A stretch of DNA of 64,000 nucleotides from Kalmusia sp. IMI 367209 (taxonomy: Eukaryota > Ascomycota > Dothideomycetes > Pleosporales > Didymosphaeriaceae). Both the position numbers and the translations under genes were made by a program. This document shows, one piece after another, positions 21,847-34,424 of this stretch; the first letter of the stretch is position 1; every line of letters begins with the position of its first letter. Where the stretch lies: assembly GCA_027946365.1 (NCBI GenBank), contig JAPEUQ010000002.1:3844001-3908000 (forward strand), read 5' to 3'. The notes under the pieces were generated by a model. The model was not told the origin of the DNA and did not search any database. It worked only from the letters and a program-made list of their open reading frames with translations.

Positions 21847-24800
21847 CTAGGCACTCGCCTCCGCTGTCTGCTGCCGACTCGTAACACTGCCTCCTCTCCA
21901 TGCTGCTTTCGGATCATCCTTTTTCACTGCTTGACTTTCTTCCCCTTCCTTGCCCCATCCACCACCTCCAGGTGTATAAATAATGATACGCTCGCCAGGA
22001 CGCATACTTGCCGTATTCTTGGCTCCAAGATTGATGTACCTGTACTCGACCTCTTCCTTCACCGCATCTGTAATCTCCTTCTGCTTCTCCTCTAGCACCT
22101 CGACTGCGCCTGTCGTCTTCGCGGACTCGTTAGCATCATGCTGCTGCGTGTCTGAGCGTTTGTCGGTGTTCTTCTTGTCGACTTTGCGCACCCAGATATT
22201 CAGCCCACATGCCGCTTCTCCACCGCCGTTCATCCCGTACGGGTGGTACACGCGGCGTTCAGAGAGGATGCTGACTTGCACTGGGATGCGGAATTCGATA
22301 TCGCGAATTACACCCTCACCACCATCGTGCATGCCTATTCCCTTACTACCAGTCCTAAGTCCGAATTCGCGTAGTAGTACGGGATACCGCCTCTCGAAGA
22401 CTTCACTATCTGTGATACGCGTATTCGTCATATGTGTATGCACACCACTCGTGCCCTCCCATGTCGGCCCTGCGCCAGACCCCCCGGCAATAGTCTCGTA
22501 GTACCCAAATCCTTTCTGCGCTTTTCCACCATCACCAGAGGTAGAACCACCGAAACCGAATGTCAGGTTGTTGGTGTCGCCCTGGGAGGCGGCGCAAGCA
22601 CGGAACGCTTTGAGAACGACGTCTGTGACGCGTTGGCTCGTCAATACATTGCCTCCGACTACCGCTGCGTTGTCCGAGGGCGACAGGAAAGATTTCTTGG
22701 GGATGAGGACGTGGATGGGTTTCAGGCAGCCTTGGTTGAGCGGTATGTCTTCACTAATAAGGCAACGGAGGCAGTATATTATTGCAGAATACGTCACTGC
22801 TTCAGGAGCGTTGATATTACCATAGACCTCTGGCCCTGTACCAGTGAAATCGAAGACTGCCTCGCCTTTGTCAGGGTTGATGGTCACTTTAAGTTTTATG
22901 GGCGACCCGTCGTCCATGTATTCTGTAGCAGAGAGATCCTGGCCTTCGAAGCGCTTGTACACGTCTTTGAGCAGACTTCGCACGCTACTCTCAGCGTTGG
23001 CTTGAATGTTCGTCATGTAGAACTTTACGACTTGCTCGCCATAGTCGGACATAAGAGTGCTGATCAAATTTATGCCTTTTTGGTTGGCGGCGACTTGTGC
23101 CTTCAAATCGTTGATATTATCGCTGAGGCAGCGAGTGCCCGAGCACCCGGGGTACTGCGCTGGTTCCTCGTACAGCAATTCTGTGATGCGCTTCTCGTTG
23201 AAGTGCCCTTGCGAGACAAGTTTCTCCGACTTGATCGCGGCGCCTTCTTGGAAGAGTTCGCGGCTGGCTGGGGGCATACTACCGGGGAGAATTCCACCTA
23301 TGTCGGCGTGATGGGCGCGGGATGCGACATAGAAGATGATTTCGTCACCACTGAAGGCAGGGGTAATGACTGTTATGTCGGGCAAGTGGGTGCCACCGAA
23401 CATAGGATGATTTGAGACGAGGACGTCGCCTTTCTTGAGCTTGCCTTTCCAGATGGCAGATTGTTTGCGGACACATGTCGACATACTACCAAGATGAACG
23501 GGGAGATGAGGGGCTGGGAGTTGTTAATGGTTGTTCAACAAAGTGTTGATGGGAACATAGCTCACCATTTGCCACTAAACCGCCATCAGCGTCAAAGAGT
23601 GCGCAGGAATAATCAAGACGCTCTTTGACATTGGTAGAGACACTTGTCTTTTGCAACGCACGACCCATTTGCTCGGCAATAGCCATGAAGCGATGCGCAA
23701 ATATACTGAGAAGGATGGGGTCAACTTCTTTAGTACTGATCTGCTTGTCCTGGTTATCGCTCTCTCCAATATTGATTACAACATGTGTATTGATGAGGAG
23801 TGCCGATGCACCTGGGGTCACCACGATGGTCTGTGTGCCATCTGCAATAATGGCCGGTCCTTTGATGCGATCACCAACCTTCAAATCCTCGAGTTTGTAG
23901 ATTGCAGTATCTTGTCGTCCACCTTCAAAGAAGACTTTGCGTGTAGCATACAGTTTGTCATCCCTCGCAAGATCCTTGGGTTTGATCTCTTTCAGTTGCT
24001 GGTCGACTGACTTCTCAAGCCCTTCAAATGTCTTCCCGATGCCTCTCGCTCGTACATCGTCGACGATGATGTCGCGGTCGGGGAGCGTGAAACCAAATTC
24101 TTGGTCATGCTGCTTAATAAATGCTTTGCCGAATGCCCACTCGTCACCATCATAATCTTTCTGCGCCTCCTCCTTGGTAGGCTTGATGACCATGAGTGCG
24201 GACTCTGTTCCTCGATATCGCAAGTTCAGGTACTCTTCGAAGTGCACTTGATCCTCATCAAAACCTTGGTCTTTTAGTGTTGCTGTCGACTTTGACTTGA
24301 GATCATTCATTTTCTTTTGCAAATATTCGCGAGTTTCTTTGTCGTCTGACCAGACCTTCGACTCTGGCTCTTGCCGCTCGTCCACCACATCTGCAAGCGC
24401 CATGCCGTACGCGGAGAGCACCGACGAATACCGATGAACGAGAATCTGAGAGATCCCTAGCGCCTCGGCGATGGCTACCGCATGCTGACCCCCGGCACCG
24501 CCAAATGTTGCAAGTCGGTGCTTTGATGTGTCGTGGCCTCGCGCTTCTGTCAAGCTCCGAATTGGCCGTGTCATCGTCTCGTTCGCAATCTTGATAAACC
24601 CATGCGCAATGTCGTCCAGCGACATCTCTTTCTCCTTGTTACCACCTGCAACCTCCTTGTTTATTTGCTCGGCCAACTGTTTGAACAGCTTCTCGCTCGC
24701 CTCAGCATCCAAGCCCTCATCTTCATTTTTACCAAAAATCTTGGGAAAAAAATCAGGAAGCAAGCGGCCAAGGAATAGATTCGCATCTGTGATGGTCAAT

Positions 24801-26118
24801 GGACCGCCCTTTCGATAACATGCTGGCCCAGGATGTGCGCTCGCCGACTCCGGGCCTACAACGAAAAGTCCATTTCGCCAAAATAAACGTGAACCACCTC
24901 CTGCAGCTACGGTGTTGATGTCGAGTTGGGGAGATTGGATAGTCACGCCGGCAGTCGTAGTTTCGAAGACGTGATCGTACCTCCCAGAACCGTATCGGCT
25001 GACGTCTGTGGATGTGCCGCCCATGTCGAAGCCGATTACCGGAATTTTAGTTTGCGGATCATAGGAAGTGAGCGCGTAGCCCACTACGCCTCCAGCAGGT
25101 CCGGACAGAATAGCCTTTAGACCAGAAAAGATGTCCACATCGACAAGACCGCCATCTGACTGCATGAACTCACATCTCGCACCTTTCGATCCCAGCTCTT
25201 TCTTTACGCTCTTCGTGCCAAGGCCACCCTCGAAACCTTTCGAGAAACCATCAATGTATTTTCTTATTGCTGGTGTTAGGTAGGCATCCGCACACGCAGA
25301 CGTCGCTCTAGGCACTAATTTGATCATAGGCATAAGCTCATGGCTCAAGCTGACATGCTCAAAACCGATGTCCTTCGCGATCTTGCCCACTAACGCCTCA
25401 TGCTTGGGGTATGTGTAACCGTGCATTAAGCACACAGCTATACTCCTCAACCCACTGTCGTATACTTCCTTTAATTGCTCTCGTATCCTGTCCTCAGCGG
25501 GTCTTTGTAATATGCGCACCGTCTCGCCCGAGGTGCCCTTCACAAGCTCTGCATCCTCACCCGCCTCTTCTATAGCCTTCGCCTTCGTCTGTGTTCGTTC
25601 TGGATCCTCTGCGTAGTCTTCTAGCGTAACCCTTTCGTCAATCTCTACTACCGTCTTGTAAAGCACCTCGGGCTTCCGTATATCCAGCGCAAATATGTTC
25701 GGCCGCGACTGATTGCCAATTGCTAAACAGTCCTTGAACCCTTTCGTTACAACCATAGCGATATCCTCACCCTTACGCTCTAACAGGGCGTTGGTCGCTA
25801 CCGTGGTGCCCATGCGTATGCTCTCGATTTTGGAGGTGTCAAGGGGCTCGCCGCGGGGGATCTCCTTGCCCGTAAACTTGGAGAGTAGGCGGCGGATGCC
25901 TTCGAGAGGCGCGTCGTCGTAATTGGATGGGTCGACGGAAAGGAGTTTGATGAGGATGTCGTCTTCCATTTTGCCTGTGCCGGGGTTACCTACGCAGTCG
26001 GTGAATGTGCCGCCCCGCTATGATTGTTGTCAGCGTGGTGAATTTGACGGATACATGGCGCTGCTCGTACGTCTATGGCGATGCGGATACCCCGCTCGCC
26101 GATACCTACTGAACCCAT
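21847..26118 (-). CDS. 5-oxoprolinase (ATP-hydrolysing)
   Basis: Cytosolic enzyme that opens 5-oxo-L-proline to L-glutamate with ATP, the recycling step of the gamma-glutamyl (glutathione) cycle. Exons are 26118..26071, 26017..23566 and 23513..21847 (introns 53 and 52 nt), giving 1388 aa, slightly longer than the usual 1,280-1,350. The N-terminal half is the HyuA/hydantoinase A-type part, with the phosphate-binding signatures IAIDRGGTFTD and GFDMGGTSTDVSRY and the ATNALLERKG loop. The C-terminal half is the HyuB part, with SNHPMFGGTHLPDITVITP, SRAHHADIGG and GGGGWG near the end. The RGGTFTD motif is split by intron 1, which is why the start lies upstream of the longest open frame. A Lys/Asp-rich insertion (VRKVDKKNTDKRSDTQQHD and onward) near the C-terminus explains the extra length. 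Confidence 0.96.
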
Positions 26119-26547
26119 CGCGTAGTGCTGTGAGTAAATACCAGGATTATGGTAGGTATGAGTGTATTGACGTTGAGTTGAGCTACTAGGAGGTTAGAGG
26201 GGGGTGAATCAAGGCACGTCGAAAGTATGATTACAAAAGGATGGCGGGCTAAAATCAGAGACCATAACGCGATAGCTTGAGCTGCGGAAACGCAGCAGAA
26301 GTGGGGGGCTTCAATCGCGGAAGCACACCCCGCCAAAAGCTCTCCCCGTCGGGAAATGCGTCATTACCTTCATCCCAATCGAGACTAGCCCATATCAGCC
26401 TTACGGGCCCTTGCGCCCCCCCACCCGCGTACATCTTCTTCACTTGCTCATCTCAAAGAACATGCTTTCTCGCTCTACAATTCACGAGTTTCCTCACGCC
26501 TTTGTGGCATACTTTAAGCAATTTAGCTCGTACCCATGTCGTATACG
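26119..26547. other. Short intergenic spacer
   Basis: 5' flank of 5-oxoprolinase and 3' flank of the HET gene. Nothing recognised. Confidence 0.4.
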
Positions 26548-28800
26548 TTATACTAATATAATGTCCCGGCTTTCCGTAAGCATAGCAACGCCGACGAAGC
26601 TCGCACCTCCCACGAGCTTGTAGTGTTGATCATTCTGCGGTCTTTCGAGGTCTGTCTGATTTTCTGTGCCTTCCAGACCACGGATCAACGACGTAGTGAA
26701 ACCTTGTGAAGAAGTGGTGCCGTCACGCCGAAGCAGAAAATAGTCTGGACTCCCCTCGAACCTAGCTACGTGATCGCCTGCCTTCCCAGTGTTGGGACAA
26801 AGCCCAACACAACCGCTTGCTGTCACGCATACCCGCGAATGTGCAGTGATGCCGGTCGCTTTTTGGTAAAACCGATGAGACTCATCTGGAGATTTGTCTT
26901 TGAAGAGAAGTAGCTTGCCCGGCTGTGCCTGGTCCATGTGCATGGCCGCTGTCCGTATCTTGTTCATCGTAGCATTAAAGCCTATCCGCAGTTTCTCCAA
27001 CTCCTGGTCGCCAGAGAAGCTATCTAAGAGTCTTTCTTTGTCAATCACTAGCTCGAACAAGGTCTCGATGGTCTTCTCGAAAGACTCCTCACTATTGACT
27101 AGGGTCTCCAGTAAGAGTTTGAATCCATTGACGAAGCCATTTAACCAGTCAGAGAACCTTCCACCAATGGACCATGTACTATCACTGGGGTCTACTTCCG
27201 CTGAGAAGCCCACCTCAGCGACCGCCTGAATTTCATCAAGCACAGCACCGCGGACGGCTAACTTGTCGCTGCCGTTGACTTTTGTGGCGCTAGGCGGCAA
27301 CAAGTCATCATGCCTCGCAATTCGTCTCTGAACCATAGTGGCTCTCTTCGACCAGTTCTAAGTATATCAGTACTGGCCCTGTTTTTTTTCCTCATTTGAG
27401 TAACGCGGACTTACCGGCACCCATGAGGGTAATCCCGCTTCGCAAGAATCTATACCCGCTTGGTTGAGGACTTCGAAGATCTGGCCTTTCTCAATGAAAA
27501 TCTTCGCAAATCTTGTGAAAGTCTTGTTCGGCGTTTCTTCTGGTGCGTAGTTGACGTGTTTAAAGTACTCATCGCCATCCGACACCAGTCCCAGGAGTCC
27601 ATAAATCTTATCCCTTGCATCCGTGGCGTCTAGGAATCTTGCCCTACGCAATTTCTCTATCAACACGTTACCTCCCCCAACCCGTTTCCCTATAAGCCTC
27701 TCGGAGAACATCATCTGGGCTCCGCGATAGCCCGCCATGGCATTGATCGAAAGGTCGTCTGGGTCACCTACACGGGAGTTGCCGAGATAACCACCATTCC
27801 CACTCATGCTGTATGAATCGACGAAATGCTGGACTATCATAATCATATCGGGTTTGAAGTATTTCCTTCCGGTGAAAAATAAGAGGTTTCGACCGAGTGA
27901 GAACTCTTGAAAGACCCACATCCGCATAAAATACGGTGATGCGAAGAAGCGCCTCCAGGAGTCCCAAAGCGGACTATCGGGAGGTGGCACATCGAGGTCT
28001 TCCAGAAGCGTAGGTCGTTTCACCCATATTTGAGCTCTTCTCTCCCTCATTCGTTTATACATTTCCAGGGAACCTGTGCTGTCTGGGTCCACGTCAACCT
28101 CCTCCATTCCCATGTCATAGACTTCTGCTAGATTCCCAAGTTCTGGAATGGATTGCTCGGGTATCTGATCCTCTTTTTCTGTGTTCAAGAGAGACCCTCC
28201 TGCGACCCATATCTTTCCCACGAGCACGTTCAAATTTGCCTCGTCTTCTTCCTCTGCAATGGGAACATACGAAATGACTGTTTCAGCCTGTTGGTACACC
28301 CGTCTAAGCAGCCCAATCTGCACCGCTTTCTCTACATGGTCAGCCTGATTGATGCAAAGTGCATCGATCCAAAGCGCACGCCCCTGTCCTCTCCCTCTTA
28401 GCGCCTTTAGCATATTGAACAGATTCCTTGTCACCGGGAATTTTTCAGTTCCGCCCAGCATGATATGCTCTGGCTCGCTCGAATCCCCCCAGACGTAGGA
28501 CATTGCCGAAAATCGCTGAAAGGGATGCATTGGCATAGAATCTCCGGGGGCTTCGTATACATCTAGGGGCATGATGAAGCCTTTATTATTCTTGCCCGGA
28601 ATTTTTGCTTCGATTATCGTAAGGCTCTCGATGGGCCGCGGCGTGGATGAAGATGGCAAGTCGTGGTCCGCATCCAAATCTGCGGGAATTAGCCAACCGC
28701 ATATATCGTCATCTGGCTCCCCTGGTGCAAGTAGGAGAATTCGAATTGACGTCTTGTTGGGTAGAGGCTCGTACGCCGTTGAAGCCGACTGCGTGGACAT
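26548..28800 (-). CDS. HET-domain protein 1
   Basis: Heterokaryon-incompatibility (HET, PF06985-type) protein, a class involved in fungal non-self recognition and cell death. Exons are 28800..27415 and 27357..26548 with one 57-nt intron (GTAAGT to CTTAG, phase 0), giving 731 aa. The HET domain lies in about residues 90-300, with the three usual blocks: FSAMSYVWGD, LWIDALCINQAD and the YQQAETVISYV block, then the WRRFFASPYFMRMWVFQE region. The segment DARDKIYGLLGLVSDGD is the common post-HET motif. The C-terminal exon is specific to this type of stand-alone HET protein and ends in a GxCVGLCP-like region (residues near 630-700). No NACHT, WD or ankyrin partner domain is fused. No breaks were found, so it looks functional. 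Confidence 0.93.
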
Positions 28801-29460
28801 GTTTGCACTCTCCGTCTGAGAAAAACGAGGCCTTCGAAGCCGGGTAGGTGTGCTTGGCTTTAATTCCTATCTCGTGTGTGTTTAGCTATGCTTATACTGC
28901 TCAGGAGGTTTGGCACGAAATTCCTCTAGGCGATCGTGCGAAAACGGGAGGTGGATTATTTATACCAGTTGTTCGCCCCCACCGGGCGTAATTAATATTA
29001 GGCAAACCAGAGCTAAGGTCGACCGCAACCTTACACAGTGCACTCCCAATCTAGTAAAGCACCGCCCCGAACCGCCCAGCTTACGCCTGCAACAAAGAGC
29101 TCGTAATGCGTATGCGTTTACTCCTCATGAACCTCGGTACAAGCCTAAATTACGGCGCATCCGAGATTGTACACATCATTATCGAGAACGCCCTAGTCAT
29201 CGGCACAGTCGCTTTGCCCCTCATGTCCTGAAACCTGCGCGTCATACTCTGAAGGTGATATCAATGGCGAGCCATCTATGATAGCATCAATAAGACTAGG
29301 AGCCAAACCGAAACCCATACATGAGTGCGAGATTTGGTTGAGAAAAAGACCTGATCTATCGTTTATAGTTTTCAATCCGATTAAAACTGGTATTCATCCT
29401 GCGAGTTTGCAATCCCTGCCACCTTCTCAAGAACGCCACGATACCTCCCTACACCACTGT
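28801..29460. other. Intergenic, nothing recognised
   Basis: 5' flank of the HET gene and 3' flank of the S28 peptidase gene. Nothing supported. Confidence 0.4.
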
Positions 29461-31191
29461 CTAGCCCGACCAAGCCTTGATATACTGAACAGTCGTGTTT
29501 CGTATCTATTCCAGAATCAGCAAAGCCCACCAAAACTTCGGGAACCTCCAGTCACGTCCTTTACTTACATCTAGCACAGGCTGCGGATCCAGCGAATTAT
29601 ATGCCATCAAATCCTGCGTATGCGCCATATCGCTCACATACAGCCTTCTCGGTGCGGAGCGATCTCCCGACAAAGCAAAATCCTGAACTGCAAAACCGGT
29701 AATCGGATCGTACTGGCCGAGCGGGAAGATAATGTTGGTCATTCTAGCTAGATGTCCCTGCGTGTAGCCGTATCTCTGCTCGAGCTCTGAGGGCGTAAAC
29801 TGGTGCGGGCAGCCATAAGGCTTGCATCTCGCAGCCTGGACCTCATCACTAAGCTCTGCGCTGCTAGAAGGCGGGAATATAGTTTCGGACCGTGTGACAA
29901 AGCAGTTCAGAGGAAAATACGTGCACGTAGTGTAGTTGAATGGGAGTTCTGCTACTCCAGCTCTACCCACAGCAGCTGAGCCTCCTGCAGCCCAGTCATA
30001 ACATTCTGGACGTGCTGGGTTGGCTGAGACCCAGGCGATGCTGGTGTATACCTTGAGGGGTGTCAAAGGCGACGTGGAATTCGCGCTGTGTGAGACGAGA
30101 TATTGAAGTGGGAAGCTGACATTCGTAGAGGTTGCGGGTGCAAGTGGAAAATTGAATTGCGAGGCTCGCTGGGGCCGGTAGTGAGCATGGATTCGAGGAT
30201 AGCGAAATCCGTTGCGTTCGTGGGCGCGGTGCAGAGGTTGAGTTCGTCTTTGATGCCGGTTGTGTTGCCTGTCATGTGGTTAGTTTCCAGTTCAATAAAA
30301 GGATACTGTTGTCGAGAAGACTTACCTGCTGCCATCATTGCGTGCAGGATGGGCCAGGCTTGGTTGATAGCATCCGCGACTCCTTTCGATACGTCTTCGT
30401 CTACGTTGGATATCTTTGCAAGTCAGCTCCCATGCTCCAAATCCCAATGAAAATATCTTATGGATACTCACCCAATTAGGTTGAATCCACTGCGCCGTAC
30501 TATTAGGAAACTTAGCACAATCGAGGGTCAAAGGAGCGCCCGATGCTACCGCTCCGTGAAACGTCTCAGGATGATTTAAACGAAGCATTGTCGCTAAAAA
30601 TCCGCCGTAAGACCCTGCTTGGTGTCAATCCTGCCTTAAATGTCAAAAGACGAAGATCAATAGCAACACGCACCTCCGAAAACAATCGTTGTAGCATTAG
30701 CAGCACCCTGAATCTCACGCTTCACCCACTTTACCAGCTCCACCGAATCCATCATCACATTTTCAAGAGTTAGATACTCCCAATCATACGTCTCGTTGAC
30801 TATCGGTCCGAAAGGCACGCTGTCGTTGAAGTAGCGATGGTTGATATTAACGACTAAGCCGTGCGTTTCCCGTGCATATTGATTAAGAGATAGGTACTCC
30901 TTCGTAGCAATTACATGATCAGTATATCCACTAAACATTCGCTCTATGATATATGCTTACGATGCAGCTAAAGTAACCACTTTCGGCTCCTTGATAGAAA
31001 AGGAGGGGGCCGCCTTGTAAGTAGTGCTCTGTGACGAGCTGGTATTTTTGGGGGAAGGTGCCGTTATGTGTACCGAAATGGTCGATCTTTTGGGCGTACT
31101 GGTGGATGGAGTATAAAGGACAATCGGGTTGTGCGATGGAGAGGGTGAGAGAGGAGAGGAGGAGAATGTGGTGGAGGAGGCGGTGATGCAT
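29461..31191 (-). pseudogene. S28-family serine carboxypeptidase with a one-base frameshift
   Basis: Secreted peptidase of the S28 clan (lysosomal Pro-X carboxypeptidase/DPP-II type). Exons are 31191..30961, 30899..30674, 30617..30472, 30413..30326, 30268..29569 and 29505..29461; introns are 56-63 nt. A signal peptide starts at the Met at 31191 (MHHRLLHHILLLSSLTLSIA); upstream Mets at 31209 and 31239 are alternatives. Seen: GGPLLFYQGAES, NHRYF, the nucleophile motif GSYGG created across intron 2, and late ARMTNIIFPLGQYDP and SDMAHTQDL carrying the likely acid and His. In exon 5 the frame that gives KDELNLC must change by one base near 30161-30166 to enter the frame coding the remaining 200 residues. 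There is no GT donor there and the total length is exactly one nucleotide short of a multiple of three. So either a real -1 mutation or a sequence error. Acceptor 30900 (AAG) could instead be three bases further on. Confidence 0.85.
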
Positions 31192-32395
31192 GAAGATAGC
31201 GTATACCATAGAGGCGTTTATTAACAGGCGCAGATTCAAAGATGGACTTGGAGTATTTTGAGGTGAGTGTTGTAGATGTATATATATGACTGTGAGGAAC
31301 GTCCATTATGTCCTTCGCAAATGAAACACAATAAGAGGAAAGAGCAACGTCATCGGTCCTGGAAATAGGTACGATGTACACAATAAAGGAGCATGCAAAT
31401 ACCCAAGAGGCTGTTCAAGAATGGTGTTCGTAGCCTTATGCGAGGTTGGGTGGGCGAGGGCGTCAAGTTGTCGTTTTTGATTGGCCTGTTTTGCTCCGTC
31501 TTCGCAGGATGAGGTACGAGAGCGAAAATTTTACACAGCCTCAGGAGATCGGACGTAAGATTTGTCTCTGTGTTTACTAATTTACGACTGAATCAAAGTC
31601 GTGTTGTTCGCTTCAATACACATGAAAGCGGAAATTATACTCGAAATTAAGCTTGTGAATAAGTCCATCAAATGTGCACTGGGCTATTTAGCAATGCTAA
31701 CGGACTAAAAACATATATCGGCCTGAGAATTAGTTTTGGTACTCTATAGCTAGAGACGCATAGTTGTGCAATCAAGATCGAAGGGGATAGCAACAGAAAC
31801 ACATTGCTTCTTGCCCCAAATCTGGATCCAGAGAAATAGTACATTGGGCGTGAAGCAAGTTATTTTGATGAGAGGGAGAAACTAATAAACCAAGACTAAT
31901 TGATCCTCCCATGCCGATATTGGTACCTAAGCACGTCTCTACGAGCGTTCACTGATCTATATTTAACCAGAAGGACTGAGGCGTGTGTAGAGAAAGCTAT
32001 AGCTCCTGGCCGCGAAGGCCGGAATCCATACCTCACACATCGCGATAGCGCGAGTTATCTGACTATGAATTATACTCCTCGCATGTGATCAATAGGAGGC
32101 CCCGGTGGCGCTTACTGTGCCAAGCACTACTAGGGTGAATTTGAAGCAGGAGCCAAGTGAGGCGAGTGCATACACGTATATAGTAGAATTGAGTAAAGCA
32201 GGACGCATGTCACTTTGGTTGGCCTCATTCGGACCTCAATTCTTTACCATACTACCCACCCCGCCACCGCCGCTGCTATAGCTCCAACAAATATCCATTC
32301 TTTACCACACCGCAAACTAGTGGCATGCTTCCGCTGTTCTCAACCAATCGCCGCCCACCACTCTTCACCCCACCGCTTATCGCGCACACGCCCCG
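31192..32395. other. Intergenic, about 1.2 kb
   Basis: 5' flank of the peptidase gene, then an AT-leaning stretch without credible ORFs. From 32215 the plus strand becomes C-rich leading into the next ORF. Nothing supported. Confidence 0.4.
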
Positions 32396-32734
32396 ATGCC
32401 ACCACCACCCTCGGGCATCCCCCTCTCTACCAGCAACATACACTTCTCTTTACACCACCCTATACGAATTTCTACGCTCCGCCCTACAACCTGGCTGGCT
32501 CTTGAAACGCTCGTCGAATTCTTAGTCATTACTTACCTTGCATGGGCGCTGTTCTACCTTATTTATCTAGGGGTCTGTGGGGCGGCTTGGGGGGTGAGAT
32601 CTGTGAGGAGGTGGGTGAGATATAACAGAAAGATGGGGCATGGAGGGTATACGGACGATGAAAGGGATGAAAAAGATGTCACTGGAGAGGAAAAGCGGAG
32701 CGGACGCGAACGCGAACGACGAATGACGGTGTGA
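32396..32734 (+). CDS. Possible small single-pass membrane protein
   Basis: Single open frame of 112 aa. The N-terminus is Pro/Ser-rich, then one long hydrophobic segment (ETLVEFLVITYLAWALFYLI and onward to VCGAAWG, about residues 37-65), followed by a strongly basic stretch (RSVRRWVRYNRKMGH) and a charged Arg/Glu tail. This basic-after-hydrophobic pattern predicts a membrane anchor with a cytosolic C-terminus. No family recognised. The start is uncertain because another frame overlaps it upstream and an intron could join them. It may also be chance. Confidence 0.45.
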   Translation: MPPPPSGIPLSTSNIHFSLHHPIRISTLRPTTWLALETLVEFLVITYLAWALFYLIYLGVCGAAWGVRSVRRWVRYNRKMGHGGYTDDERDEKDVTGEEKRSGRERERRMTV

Positions 32735-32842
32735 GAATCTCGCACGAAAAACGCTTATCATTGTATTCGGTATCAAATCGACGTGGCTGCCTCCCAGATT
32801 TCGTTCACATCATAGCATCCTAGTTGGAGAAAAGAGGCCCGC

Positions 32843-33804
32843 CTACTGTTTCAAGTACTCATCGAACCAAGCAATAGCCTGCAAGAACGCCTGCTCCTTT
32901 GCAAACTTCGCCGGCTTCTTGCTTAGATCTGCGCGCACGGCGAACCCATGCTCGACGTCAGAGAAGAGGTTGATCTGATACGGGTCGCTCTTCTTTTGGA
33001 GGATATCTTCCGATTCGCGGCGTTTTGAGGCAGGAAAGATCTGGTCAGTCTCTGTTCAAAGAATCGTTAGCTCGGTTTATCAATGCAGTTCTATCTCCTT
33101 AGATGCTTCGTTGTAGGACTATTCGCATGAGTGGTGAAATCGAGCAAGACGTACCAGCTGCTGAGATACTCAACGGCCCCTTCGCACCCTCCAGCTCATC
33201 GTTCGTTACGAAGCTCGGATGCGCTGTGTATCCTACGTCTGCGCCACCCTCCTTCAACCAACGGCAGACATATTTCCCGCCAAAGCAGTATCCCACGGTG
33301 CCGAGTCTCTTAACGCCCAGCTCGCCGCGTAGATGCTTTATCGTTGCCTCAGCGATCGGGTCGACCTTTGGTGGTTGCGGCATCTCGTTCTGGATCCACT
33401 TCATGACGTCGTAGTCGGCGGGCGGGTTGATCGGGACTACATTGCCGTCGAAGAGGTCTGGGATGACGGCGAAGTAACCGTTGGCGGCGAATTGGTCGGC
33501 GATGCTAGACGGAGTCAGCCTCGTCCTATGATTGACTTCCTTGATAGGAGGGGAGGAAAGACTTACAGTTGTACGTTTATGAAGTCGATACCTAGGATAT
33601 CGGTAAAGATAAGGACGGCGTTTTCGGTGCTCTTATTCTCAGGGTAAGCGAAGTATGTGCGGACTGCTTTGTGTGAGCTCCCGCGACTCTATCTGGATGC
33701 GACAATAGCTTCTTACCGTTACCAATCTTCTTGATCTCGCCTTTAGCTTCGCCTTCGTGCTTGACGCCGATGGCGCAGCAGCGTCCTGGGGGGTTGGATG
33801 CCAT
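32843..33804 (-). CDS. Dienelactone-hydrolase-family protein
   Basis: Alpha/beta-hydrolase of the DLH family (PF01738 type), which hydrolyses dienelactones or related esters; fungal copies are often of unknown substrate. Exons are 33804..33717, 33666..33567, 33504..33155 and 33051..32843, phase-consistent, 248 aa, the usual family length. Introns are 50, 62 and 103 nt. Seen: ENAVLIFTDILGIDF, QFAANGYFAVIPDLF, the nucleophile elbow with Cys in GTVGYCFGGKYV, ETDQIFP carrying the likely catalytic Asp, and VEHGFAVR with the catalytic His. All three positions of the Cys-Asp-His triad are present, so it should be active. Cytosolic, no signal peptide. Confidence 0.93.
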
Positions 33805-34424
33805 TGTGATGTTGTTTTGCGGTTACGCAGAAGTAGGGAGAGCGTGAGACGAATTGAGAAGGCGAGGAAGCTTGCAATTGATCTGAACAACTGGCGGAAT
33901 TACACGTAGACTTTATGCTTCTTTATGCTTCGCCGGTCTCTCGCCGCATCTACCGAAGAAGGCTCCAGATGCCCCTCGGTGGGGCTTCGCAAGTGCTTGC
34001 GCGATGCAGGGATCTTGAGGCTGCCGGCATGACGCAGTGCACTAACATGAAACGGAGTTTGCGCTAGCGATGACTACCTGATTGGGCAAATTAGCTTACT
34101 CTCCCGGGTCGTGTAATGCGAGGAGATACGAATGAATGCGCCCGACTTCACTGGCGTTAGTGAACATTTCCTATTAGGCATTTGCGAAACTCGCACGAGG
34201 ACTGGAGTTCGGAATGTTGCGGTGATAAGTGTAGTCGGAGGAGTAAACTCCGACCGAAGGAACGGGTATCTAGGTTACGAATACGAGAAATCCTACGTAC
34301 AGTACTAAACAAGCCTGAACATCGATTGTTGCACCGACTTCCAACAACCTATACACATTGCCTCTGAGACTCTGTTCCATGGGTGCGGGCTTGCGCTTTA
34401 TCGGGGACTAGAATAGTCGCAGAA
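33805..34424. other. Intergenic, nothing recognised
   Basis: Upstream of the DLH gene and downstream of the Cwc25-type gene. Nothing supported. Confidence 0.4.

Noticed and set aside
22432..23415. 327-aa open frame on plus
   Set aside because: Shadow of the HyuB half of 5-oxoprolinase.
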